A stretch of DNA of 15,085 nt from Deltaproteobacteria bacterium (GTDB taxonomy: Bacteria > Desulfobacterota > Desulfobulbia > Desulfobulbales > VMSU01), in assembly GCA_024274995.1 (NCBI GenBank), contig JAJSAA010000231.1, forward strand, positions 1-15,085, read 5' to 3'. Below the pieces are notes generated by a model that did no database searches, had not been told where the DNA came from, and saw only the letters and a program-made list of their open reading frames with translations. The translations under genes were made by a program, and so were the position numbers. This document shows, piece after piece, positions 6,841 through 13,577 of this stretch (within the stretch, counting starts at the first letter, position 1; each line of letters starts with the position of its first letter).

Positions 6841-7379
6841 AATTTACAGCTCACTCTTGAACCAACTCGAAAATCGCCGCTCCGTAAATCATACATAAAC
6901 GAGGTGCCGGCAATCCGCAGCCCCGGACTGTCAAACTCCACAGAAGCGGCGCTCTTCACCTTGTCAAATCGGGTCAGATAACGCATAACCGGAGTTCGCA
7001 GGGTTTCATGCTGCGGGGTTTTTACCACCACATTATCCAGCAGGGTCAAAATACCTTCAAGACGGTCATATACCGCGCTGCCGCTGGTAACCAGAACTGG
7101 TTTTCCCGTCCCGAGACGAGCCTCAATCTCTGCGAGATAGATGAGACGCTGATTTTCGCGGCTATACATCCGTGGAGTTCGCAGCCACAAGTTATCATGC
7201 CCCCCGGAGCTCTGCACCAACAAAACTCTCCGCATATCAAAACTGGTTTTTGACATACGGTTGCTCTTCGCCGCCCTGGGCAGCCTAACCTTTAAGAAAT
7301 CAGCGGCATAGGGCCGCCATAAAGGCAGAGTAATAAAGATGAGAAGTGGTATCTGCCACAACAGATTACGGCGCTTCAT
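6834..7379 (-). CDS. lptC: LPS export system periplasmic protein LptC
   Basis: The 181-residue length fits LptC (about 190 in E. coli). A short basic N-terminus and one membrane helix (LLWQIPLLIFITLPLW, about residues 5-20) are followed by a periplasmic beta-rich domain. That domain has SFDMRRVLLVQSS, NLWLRTPRMYSREN, VLVTSGSAVYDR, GILTLLDNVVVKTP and SFMYDLRSGDF. The repeated pattern of short strands matches the beta-jellyroll of LptC/LptA proteins. LptC anchors the periplasmic bridge to the inner-membrane LptBFG complex and passes LPS to LptA. The start overlaps the kdsC stop in an ATGA arrangement. No lptA or lptB follows in this window. LptC sequences diverge strongly, so part of the call rests on gene order. 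Confidence 0.82.
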   Translation of the reverse strand: MKRRNLLWQIPLLIFITLPLWRPYAADFLKVRLPRAAKSNRMSKTSFDMRRVLLVQSSGGHDNLWLRTPRMYSRENQRLIYLAEIEARLGTGKPVLVTSGSAVYDRLEGILTLLDNVVVKTPQHETLRTPVMRYLTRFDKVKSAASVEFDSPGLRIAGTSFMYDLRSGDFRVGSRVSCKLW

Positions 7380-7984
7380 CTTCTGGTTATATATTCCGCT
7401 AACAATCCAGCCTTCAGCCCCCGAGCCTGGAGGATGAAATCACAGACCTCCCGCACCGCACCGCGGCCGCCAGGATTGATGGTTATCAGATGGGCGATTT
7501 CCTTCACCTCCGGCACCGCATCGGCTACGGTGGCGGCCAGCCCCACTAATCCCAGGAGAGGCAGATCAAGCCAGTCATCACCCATAAAGGCCGTATGCTG
7601 GGCATCCACCCCCACGGCCTGACTAATCTCCGAGAAGGCCTCCACCTTGTGACGCGCCCCCTGATGAAGATGAACAATGCCAAGATCAGCCGCCCGCCGG
7701 GCCAGCGCCTCGGACTTACGGGCCGTAATCAGTCCAACCTCTATGCCAGCCTTGCGCAAAAGATTAAGTCCGAAACCATCCCGGCTGTTAAAGGTCTTAA
7801 TTTCCTCACCTGAGGCGGTATAGGGAATAGAGCCGTCGGTAAGAACCCCGTCCACATCAAGCAGCAAAAGCCTGATCCGGGCCGCCTTTGCGGTAAGCTC
7901 CGTCTCTGGCTTCTCAGCTTCAGCCTTACGGCGTAAAAACTGAGTCAATTCACAGTCTCCCGGATAATGTTCATCCCGTGCCAT
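7376..7984 (-). CDS. kdsC: 3-deoxy-D-manno-octulosonate-8-phosphate phosphatase (KdsC)
   Basis: KdsC is a HAD-superfamily phosphatase without a cap domain that removes phosphate from Kdo-8-phosphate to give Kdo. The catalytic loop LLLLDVDGVLTDG carries both aspartates. Motif II is GLITARKS, the motif III lysine lies in GARHKVEAF, and the metal-binding GDDWLDLPLL is motif IV. The C-terminus (GGRGAVREVCDFIL) is typical of KdsC. I place the start at the ATG at 7984 because GAGG lies nine bases upstream and the longer option (7999) has no ribosome site. The chosen start overlaps kdsA by 14 bases. About 35 residues precede the catalytic core, somewhat longer than usual. It lies directly after kdsA, the preceding step of the pathway. 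Confidence 0.93.
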   Translation of the reverse strand: MARDEHYPGDCELTQFLRRKAEAEKPETELTAKAARIRLLLLDVDGVLTDGSIPYTASGEEIKTFNSRDGFGLNLLRKAGIEVGLITARKSEALARRAADLGIVHLHQGARHKVEAFSEISQAVGVDAQHTAFMGDDWLDLPLLGLVGLAATVADAVPEVKEIAHLITINPGGRGAVREVCDFILQARGLKAGLLAEYITRR

Positions 7985-8813
7985 TTTTAGCCGCCTCATG
8001 AATTGCCAGCATTTGTTTCAACAGGGCCTCCACCTTATTCAGGGGCATGGAATTTGGCCCGTCACAGAGAGCCTTATCCGGCTCGGGATGCACCTCCATA
8101 AAAACACCGTCGAGGCCTGCGGCCACCGCCGCCCGGGCCAGGGTGGGAATAAACTCCCGCTGACCGCCAGAGCTGCCGCTGGCACCACCGGGCAGCTGCA
8201 CGGAATGAGTGGCATCATAAATCACCGGGCAACCCAGGCCCCGTAAAATTGGGAAGGAGCGCATATCAACCACCAGATTGTTATAACCAAAGGAAACTCC
8301 TCTCTCCAAGAGCATAAGGCTGGCATTACCGGACTCTTTAATCTTGGCCACGGCATATTTCATATCCCAGGGTGACATAAACTGCCCCTTTTTAAGGGAT
8401 ATGGCCCGTTTACTTTGGGCCACGGCCACCAGGAGATCAGTCTGACGGCAGAGGAAGGCCGGAATCTGGATAATATCCAGCACCTCGGCGGCCGCGGCCA
8501 CCTGAGCGGTTTCGTGGACATCGGAAACCACCGCCACCCCCTCCTGCTCTTTGATCCGGGCCAGAGTTTGCAGCCCCCGCTCCAGTCCCGGCCCCCGAAA
8601 GGAGTTAAGCGCCGTGCGGTTAGCCTTGTCAAAGGAGGATTTGAATACATAAGAAATCCCCAGGCGGCGGCAGATGACCGCCAATTCCGCCGCCACCTCG
8701 TGAGCCAGCCCCTCAGACTCCAGGACGCAGGGCCCGGCGAGGAGCAAAAAAGGCCGGCCGGGGCCGACCTCTATCTGCTCATTAATCCTGACTGCGGCAA
8801 TATTCTCAGCCAT
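7971..8813 (-). CDS. kdsA: 3-deoxy-8-phosphooctulonate synthase (KdsA), metal-dependent type
   Basis: KdsA condenses phosphoenolpyruvate with D-arabinose-5-phosphate to give Kdo-8-phosphate. The TIM-barrel signatures appear in order: LLLAGPCVLESE, FKSSFDKANRTALNSFRGPG, VVSDVHE, IIQIPAFLCRQTDLL, SLKKGQFMSPWDM, GVSFGYNNLVVDMRSFPIL, YDATHSVQLPGG and FMEVHPEPDKALCDGPNSMP. The Cys in AGPCVLES, the His of DATHSV, the Glu of FMEVHP and the Asp of LCDGPN are the metal ligands of class II enzymes such as Aquifex KdsA; metal-independent enzymes have Asn at the Cys position. The start at 8813 overlaps the pyrG stop by eight bases (ATGGCTGA) and fits the family's N-terminal length. An alternative ATG at 8837 would add eight residues. 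Confidence 0.96.
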   Translation of the reverse strand: MAENIAAVRINEQIEVGPGRPFLLLAGPCVLESEGLAHEVAAELAVICRRLGISYVFKSSFDKANRTALNSFRGPGLERGLQTLARIKEQEGVAVVSDVHETAQVAAAAEVLDIIQIPAFLCRQTDLLVAVAQSKRAISLKKGQFMSPWDMKYAVAKIKESGNASLMLLERGVSFGYNNLVVDMRSFPILRGLGCPVIYDATHSVQLPGGASGSSGGQREFIPTLARAAVAAGLDGVFMEVHPEPDKALCDGPNSMPLNKVEALLKQMLAIHEAAKNGTG

Positions 8814-10479
8814 TATTTTTACTCTGCCATTTGGCATGCTGTTCCAGAGCCGCCTTGATAAATTCCCGAAAGAGAGGATGCGGTTTCATGGGTGATGATT
8901 TAAATTCAGGATGGAACTGACAGCCCAGAAACCAGGGATGATCGCCTAATTCAATAATCTCCACCAGATTATTATCCGGGGAGGTACCACTGACAATCAT
9001 CCCCTTTTCCTCCAGCTCTTTCCTGAATTCATTGTTAAACTCATAACGATGCCGGTGGCGCTCTTCAATATCCTCCTGTCCGTAGGCCTTGTAAGCCAAG
9101 GTATCCGGAACCAGTTTACAGGGATAGGCCCCCAGCCGCATGGTACCACCCACCTCGGAGCTCTCATCTCTGATCTGCACCTTACCGCTGCGGTTATCAA
9201 ACCACTCCTTCATCAGATAAATAACCGGATAATCGGTGGCAGAGGTAAATTCCATACTGTCGGCATCCACCATCCCGGCCATATGACGGGCGATCTCCAC
9301 CACCGCCAACTGCATACCGAGACATATACCAAAGAAGGGAATATGCCTTTCCCGCACATAGGTAATGGCATTAATCTTACCCTCCACCCCCCGTTTACCA
9401 AAACCGCCGGGTACCAACACCCCGTCACAACCGTGCAGAAGTTCGGCCTGATCATGATGTTCCAGCTCTTCGGCGCTAACATAACGTAAATTCACCTTGG
9501 TATCATTAATCACCCCGCCATGAATCAGAGATTCATGCAAACTCTTGTAGGACTCGGTAAGATCAACATATTTGCCGGTTATGGCAATGGTAACCTCATG
9601 AACCGGGTGTTTGATCTTATATACTAATTCCTGCCAGGGCTCAAGATGCGGGGCGCCAGTCCACATCTTGAGGTGTTTTAATATCTTCTCGTCCAGCCCC
9701 TCACTATTTAAACAGAGCGGCACCTCATAGATAGTACCCACATCCTGGGCCGTAATCACATCCTCAGGGGCCACATCGCAGAAAAGGGCGATTTTAGCCT
9801 TGATATCATCACTTAAGCTGTTCTCGGTGCGGCAGATCAGAATCTGGGGCTGAATACCGATGGCCCGCAGTTCCCGAACACTATGCTGGGTGGGCTTGGT
9901 CTTTACCTCGCCCGCCGTCTTTAAATAGGGCACCCAGGTCAGGTGAATATAGAGGACATTTTCCGGCCCGTGATCGGTTCTGAACTGCCGGATGGCCTCC
10001 AGAAATGGCTGCCCCTCAATATCGCCGATAGTGCCGCCAATTTCGATAATAGCCACATCCACCGTACCGTCAAGCTGCATAATGGCGGCCTTTATCTCAT
10101 CGGTAATATGGGGGATAACCTGCACGGTGCCGCCGTTATACTCACCGCGCCGCTCTTTACTGATCACTGAATGGTAGATACGGCCGGAGGTATAATTATT
10201 ACCCTGTCCCAGTACTGCGGAGGTATAACGTTCGTAATGCCCCAGATCGAGATCAGTCTCGGCACCATCATCGGTGACAAATACTTCACCATGCTGAAAG
10301 GGATTCATGGTTCCAGGGTCGACGTTGATATAGGGATCTAATTTCTGAAAGGTAATGGTCAGACCACGACTCTCTAACAAGGACCCAATGGCCGCCGCTG
10401 CCAGTCCCTTACCAAGTGAAGAAAGAACGCCGCCGGTGACGAAAATAAACTTAGTGTTCTGCTTGATTTTTTTTGTCAT
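8806..10479 (-). CDS. pyrG: CTP synthase (glutamine-hydrolysing)
   Basis: PyrG aminates UTP to CTP using ATP and glutamine. The 557-residue length is normal. The N-terminal synthetase domain begins with KFIFVTGGVLSSLGKGLAAA (the ATP-binding loop). It continues with KLDPYINVDPGTMNPFQHGE, VTDDGAETDLDLGHYERY and IEIGGTIGDIEGQPFLEA. The C-terminal class I glutamine amidotransferase domain has the oxyanion region VLVPGGFGKRG, the nucleophile Cys in FFGICLGMQLA, and the His-Glu pair in GCQFHPEF. It is the first gene of the operon with kdsA and kdsC. CTP is needed to activate Kdo as CMP-Kdo, which explains the linkage. No good Shine-Dalgarno site precedes the ATG. The 169-bp divergent gap upstream should hold the promoter, but I could not choose a convincing one. 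Confidence 0.98.
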   Translation of the reverse strand: MTKKIKQNTKFIFVTGGVLSSLGKGLAAAAIGSLLESRGLTITFQKLDPYINVDPGTMNPFQHGEVFVTDDGAETDLDLGHYERYTSAVLGQGNNYTSGRIYHSVISKERRGEYNGGTVQVIPHITDEIKAAIMQLDGTVDVAIIEIGGTIGDIEGQPFLEAIRQFRTDHGPENVLYIHLTWVPYLKTAGEVKTKPTQHSVRELRAIGIQPQILICRTENSLSDDIKAKIALFCDVAPEDVITAQDVGTIYEVPLCLNSEGLDEKILKHLKMWTGAPHLEPWQELVYKIKHPVHEVTIAITGKYVDLTESYKSLHESLIHGGVINDTKVNLRYVSAEELEHHDQAELLHGCDGVLVPGGFGKRGVEGKINAITYVRERHIPFFGICLGMQLAVVEIARHMAGMVDADSMEFTSATDYPVIYLMKEWFDNRSGKVQIRDESSEVGGTMRLGAYPCKLVPDTLAYKAYGQEDIEERHRHRYEFNNEFRKELEEKGMIVSGTSPDNNLVEIIELGDHPWFLGCQFHPEFKSSPMKPHPLFREFIKAALEQHAKWQSKNNG

Positions 10480-10540
10480 TGTCGATTCTTTGCTTATATG
10501 CTTTTTTGTTATATAATTGCAGAGTTAAAAAGGTACCTGA

Positions 10541-10570
10541 ACCGTTACAGTTACGAGTTGAGGGTAATTT
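10541..10570 (+). repeat. Dispersed intergenic repeat, copy between pyrG and the cytochrome gene
   Basis: This is the partner of 5191-5220 (22 of 30 identical). It is flanked by two CTGAAT-type motifs, CTGAACCGTTAC (10537-10548) and CTGAATGGCTAC (10581-10592). The rest of the 169-bp divergent gap (10480-10648) is AT-rich and presumably holds promoters for both directions. I see no clear terminator there. Confidence 0.5.
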
Positions 10571-10648
10571 ACAGCCTTTGCTGAATGGCTACATCTATCA
10601 TCGGCCAAAAGCATAGCGTTTTTCCAAAATCTAAATTATCATAACTTA

Positions 10649-12094
10649 ATGCAGTCAGAAAAATTTTCCCATATAATTATTTTAATCCTGCTGATTTTCG
10701 TCCTGGCAGCGGCCTGTGTTCAGACAGAGCATGGCAAAAACAGCGGCCTATCGCCAACTAAAAAACCCGCACTCAAGATCAAGAGCTGCCGGGACTGCCA
10801 TCCTTTTAAATTAGATAAAAATCATAATTTTTCTTGTCATCAGTGTCACGCCGGGCAAAACGGTTCCAACGCCAAAGAGGCCCATAAGGGGATGATAGCC
10901 GCTCCCGCCAGTCCCGCAATGATGGGCAAACTCTGCGGCCCCTGTCATGCCAGAGAGGTGTCTGCCCTGCGCTCCTCCCCCCATTTTACCCTGCGCCGGG
11001 CCGTAAATCTGACCCGGCGGGCCTTTGGCGCCTCCCGCGATCTGGCCTCCCTCACCCATATCCCACCGGCCGCCCGGCCAGCAACACCTCTGCAACTGGC
11101 CGATGACATGCTGCGCCGCCGCTGCCTGCGCTGTCATCTTTATTATAACGGTGATCCCTACCCCGCCACCCTGCACGGCCTGGGCTGTGCCGCCTGCCAT
11201 TTAAGCTACAAAAACGACAAATTAACTTCTCACACCTTCCTCGCCAGCCCCGGCGATTATCAATGCCAGAGCTGCCATTATGGTAATGTCGTGGGGGCCG
11301 ACTATTACGGCCGTTTTGAACACAACTATAACTGGGATTATCGAACCCCCTTCAGCACCAGCGACAATTATCAGCCGCCTTACGGTATCAGATATCATCA
11401 ACTGACCCCGGATATCCACCAGCGGCGCGGAATGGTCTGCCTTGACTGCCACCCCGGTAATCAGCTCATGGGCCAGGCCAAAGGGCCAAGCTGCAAAGCG
11501 TGCCATCTCTACAAAAAAGGCACCTTAATGCCTGCCAACATTACGATAATAAACGGCCTTCCCTGGTTGACCGAAAAAAAGGATGGCAGAAAACATCAAA
11601 TTCCCCAGGCCGTAAATCCGGCCCATAAAATCAAGAAAACGGCCTGTCAGGTATGCCACGCCCTGTGGAGTTTTAATGACCGCGGCATCAGCCTGCTGCG
11701 CCAGGACAACGATAATTTTAATGCCTGGCTGGCTCTGACCCGACAGGGAGACTTTGAGGTGGAACAGCAGCTGGATGCCAACCTCTTCCAGGATAACGGC
11801 CAGGGCGGAGCAGTAATGACCGACAAACTGAACGGTAGCGAACAGCAGGGCATCTGGCTCAAGACCTATCTCTCAAGACGCTGGGAGCCGGTAAAAATCT
11901 GCCGTGATTCCCACGGTATCCTCCAGGTCTGCCGCACCATTCTTGACCTGAGCCTGTCATACGTGAACAAAGACGGTAAGGTTATCCTGGATGCCGTAAA
12001 ACCCACCGACGCCTATTCCGCCACGCGGCCTTATACTCCGCATACCACCGGCCGGGCCGGGGCCTTTTTCCGCCAGAGATTGAAAGTCAACTGA
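10649..12094 (+). CDS. Multihaem c-type cytochrome lipoprotein (nine CXXCH motifs)
   Basis: This is a 481-residue exported cytochrome with a hydrophobic N-terminus (IIILILLIFVLAAAC). The last Cys (residue 23) fits a relaxed lipobox, so it may be lipid-anchored. Nine canonical CXXCH sites are seen: CRDCH 47, CHQCH 63, CGPCH 96, CLRCH 159, CAACH 180, CQSCH 206, CLDCH 264, CKACH 282 and CQVCH 333. A tenth site, CRDSH at 418, has Ser for the second Cys. The last 140 residues have no haem site and look beta-rich. The periplasmic or outer-membrane electron-transfer role is inferred from the haems; the substrate and partners are unknown and I assign no enzyme. There is no visible Shine-Dalgarno site and no alternative ATG upstream in frame. 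It is followed after eight bases by rlpA, presumably in one transcript. Confidence 0.88.
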   Translation: MQSEKFSHIIILILLIFVLAAACVQTEHGKNSGLSPTKKPALKIKSCRDCHPFKLDKNHNFSCHQCHAGQNGSNAKEAHKGMIAAPASPAMMGKLCGPCHAREVSALRSSPHFTLRRAVNLTRRAFGASRDLASLTHIPPAARPATPLQLADDMLRRRCLRCHLYYNGDPYPATLHGLGCAACHLSYKNDKLTSHTFLASPGDYQCQSCHYGNVVGADYYGRFEHNYNWDYRTPFSTSDNYQPPYGIRYHQLTPDIHQRRGMVCLDCHPGNQLMGQAKGPSCKACHLYKKGTLMPANITIINGLPWLTEKKDGRKHQIPQAVNPAHKIKKTACQVCHALWSFNDRGISLLRQDNDNFNAWLALTRQGDFEVEQQLDANLFQDNGQGGAVMTDKLNGSEQQGIWLKTYLSRRWEPVKICRDSHGILQVCRTILDLSLSYVNKDGKVILDAVKPTDAYSATRPYTPHTTGRAGAFFRQRLKVN

Positions 12095-12102
12095 TACTAA
12101 CC

Positions 12103-12885
12103 ATGAAATTTATTAAAACAGCCGCCGTCCTGCTTATCTTTTTATTAAGCGGTTGCGCCGCCAACCATGTCCCCTATTCAAGGCTGCCGCCTCGTTTTAC
12201 CTACCCCGCCAAGCAGCTGCCGCCCAGGGCCAGAGTACCCGGCACTCAGAGGCCCTACCGGGTGCATGGCAGAACCTATTATCCCATTCCCTCGGCCTAT
12301 GGTTACAGTGAAACCGGCATCGCCTCCTGGTACGGCCCCAAATTTCACGGCCGCAAGACCTCCAACGGCGAAACCTATAATATGTATAAAGAAACTGCGG
12401 CCCACAAAACCCTGCCCATGAATACCTACCTGTTGGTGACAAATCTCGACAACGGCCGTCATACCATTGTCAGGATCAATGACCGCGGCCCCTTTGTCCG
12501 CGGCCGCATTATTGATCTTACCAAGGCGGGAGCCATGAAACTTGGCATGCTGCATAAGGGCACCGCCCATGTCAAAATAACCGCCCTGGGCGAGACCGCC
12601 GCCATTCACAGCAGCCGGAGAGATAGCAGACGGTTCCTGCCCTATAAAAACTTCAATAGAGGTAATTTTTTCGTCCAGGTAGGGGCCTTTGCCAACCGTA
12701 ATAACGCCAAACGCCTACAAAACAGTCTGTTAAGCCAGGGATATAAAACCATAAGCCGCTTAGACAGACACGGCAAAAGACTCTACCGGGTTCAGGTACG
12801 AGCCGGCCGCCAGCTCAAAACAGCCCGACGCCTGGAAAGACGCCTAACGGGCCGCTTCCCAGGTGCCTTTGTTATCGCCCATTAA
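12103..12885 (+). CDS. rlpA: Septal ring lytic transglycosylase RlpA family lipoprotein (DPBB + SPOR)
   Basis: The 260-residue protein begins with a lipoprotein signal (LLIFLLSGC, lipid Cys at residue 18). A proline- and tyrosine-rich linker follows. The double-psi beta-barrel of RlpA, about residues 69-157, has GIASWYGPKFHGRKTSNGE, MNTYLLVTNLDNGR, IVRINDRGPFVRGRIIDLT and AHVKI. A C-terminal SPOR domain, about 186-260, has NFFVQVGAFANRNNAKRL and YRVQVRAG. Related proteins are outer-membrane lipoproteins that cut glycan strands lacking stem peptides and go to the division septum through SPOR. It starts eight bases after the cytochrome stop, with no strong ribosome site, so the two genes are probably co-transcribed. 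It converges on the disrupted kinase gene. Confidence 0.94.
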   Translation: MKFIKTAAVLLIFLLSGCAANHVPYSRLPPRFTYPAKQLPPRARVPGTQRPYRVHGRTYYPIPSAYGYSETGIASWYGPKFHGRKTSNGETYNMYKETAAHKTLPMNTYLLVTNLDNGRHTIVRINDRGPFVRGRIIDLTKAGAMKLGMLHKGTAHVKITALGETAAIHSSRRDSRRFLPYKNFNRGNFFVQVGAFANRNNAKRLQNSLLSQGYKTISRLDRHGKRLYRVQVRAGRQLKTARRLERRLTGRFPGAFVIAH

Positions 12886-12915
12886 TTGCGGCGAGCGGAA
12901 CAGAGCCTGCTTTAC

Positions 12916-12943
12916 AATTCTCAAATTCTCAAATTCTCAAATT
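12916..12943 (+). repeat. 3.5 copies of an 8-bp tandem repeat (AATTCTCA)
   Basis: Three perfect copies of AATTCTCA plus AATT lie in the 105-bp gap between rlpA and the kinase remnant. No terminator hairpin was seen in this gap. The array may be a slippage product. Confidence 0.85.
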
Positions 12944-12990
12944 ATCCAGAAGACACAACAGACTGCCTCCTGGGTCGGATATGGCTGAAG

Positions 12991-13077
12991 TTACGAATCA
13001 TCAAGAATGGACCTGATCTTAGCAGCAAGGATGGCCGAGGTTATGGGCTTCTGCATAAAGAACTCCTTCCCCGGCAG
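12991..13077 (-). pseudogene. Receiver-domain tail, remnant of the hybrid kinase C-terminus
   Basis: Read on the minus strand to the stop at 12991-12993, the frame gives LPGKEFFMQKPITSAILAAK and then IRSILDDS. This is the usual end of a response-regulator receiver domain: the conserved K-P of beta-5/alpha-5 followed by an amphipathic helix and L-D. It is in a different frame from the kinase fragment just upstream, and there is no room for the other roughly 100 receiver residues. The simplest reading is an internal deletion between the HATPase domain and the end of the receiver domain. Confidence 0.6.
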
Positions 13078-13577
13078 CCATTTTCCGTAACGAGATACCG
13101 CCCTGATGCTGCTCAATAATCCGCATGACTGTTGCCAGCCCCAGGCCGGTTCCCTTCCCCTCCTCCTTAGTTGAATAAAAGGGTTCAAAGATATGCCCAA
13201 GTTGCTCAGGCGCTATTCCCTCACCGGTATCACTCACAGTCATCCGAATATACCTGCCGGCCCGCAGCATACCGCTGTTCACCACCTCATTTCCCAGGGC
13301 CGCATACTCATCGACAACAATGGACAATACGCCGCCCTCAGGCATGGAATCTCTGGCGTTTACCACCAGATTCATCACCACCTGTTCTATCTGGCCGGGA
13401 TCAGCAAATATCGGGCCTTTCCCAGGATTAAGTTTCAAAGCAATCTTGATATTATTACCCAGCATTCTGGTCAGCATTTTCACCATATTCTCGGCAAGGA
13501 TACCAAGATCAGTCGCCTGCTTTGTGGTTTGTTTCTTGCGGCTGAAAAGAAGAAGCTGGCGGGCCAGGGTTGCGCCC
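13019..13577 (-). pseudogene. HATPase_c part of the disrupted CHASE2 histidine kinase
   Basis: In the frame downstream of the 8-bp duplication the minus strand reads RGATLARQLLLFSRKK and then the ATP-binding domain. Seen in order are the N box (VVMNLVVNARDS), G1 (SDTGEGIAPEQ), F box (HIFEPFYSTKEEGKG) and G2 (GTGLGLATVMRIIEQH). The normal end of the domain is lost after GGIS: this frame continues as LRKMAAGEGVLYAEAHN and stops at 13019. A separate ATG-led product starting at 13486 is possible, but it would lack the H-box. The kinase catalytic residues themselves look intact. Confidence 0.8.

Noticed and set aside
8415..8858. 147-codon plus-strand frame opposite kdsA
   Set aside because: It lies antisense to a well-conserved gene and shows no domain; it is a shadow frame of GC-rich coding sequence.
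12916..12943. Tandem array considered as a CRISPR or attachment site
   Set aside because: The unit is only 8 bp with no spacers, and there is no integrase or tRNA nearby.
12886..13119. 77-codon plus-strand frame directly after rlpA
   Set aside because: It starts at the base after the rlpA stop, crosses the 8-bp tandem array and runs antisense to kinase sequence; its composition is not protein-like.
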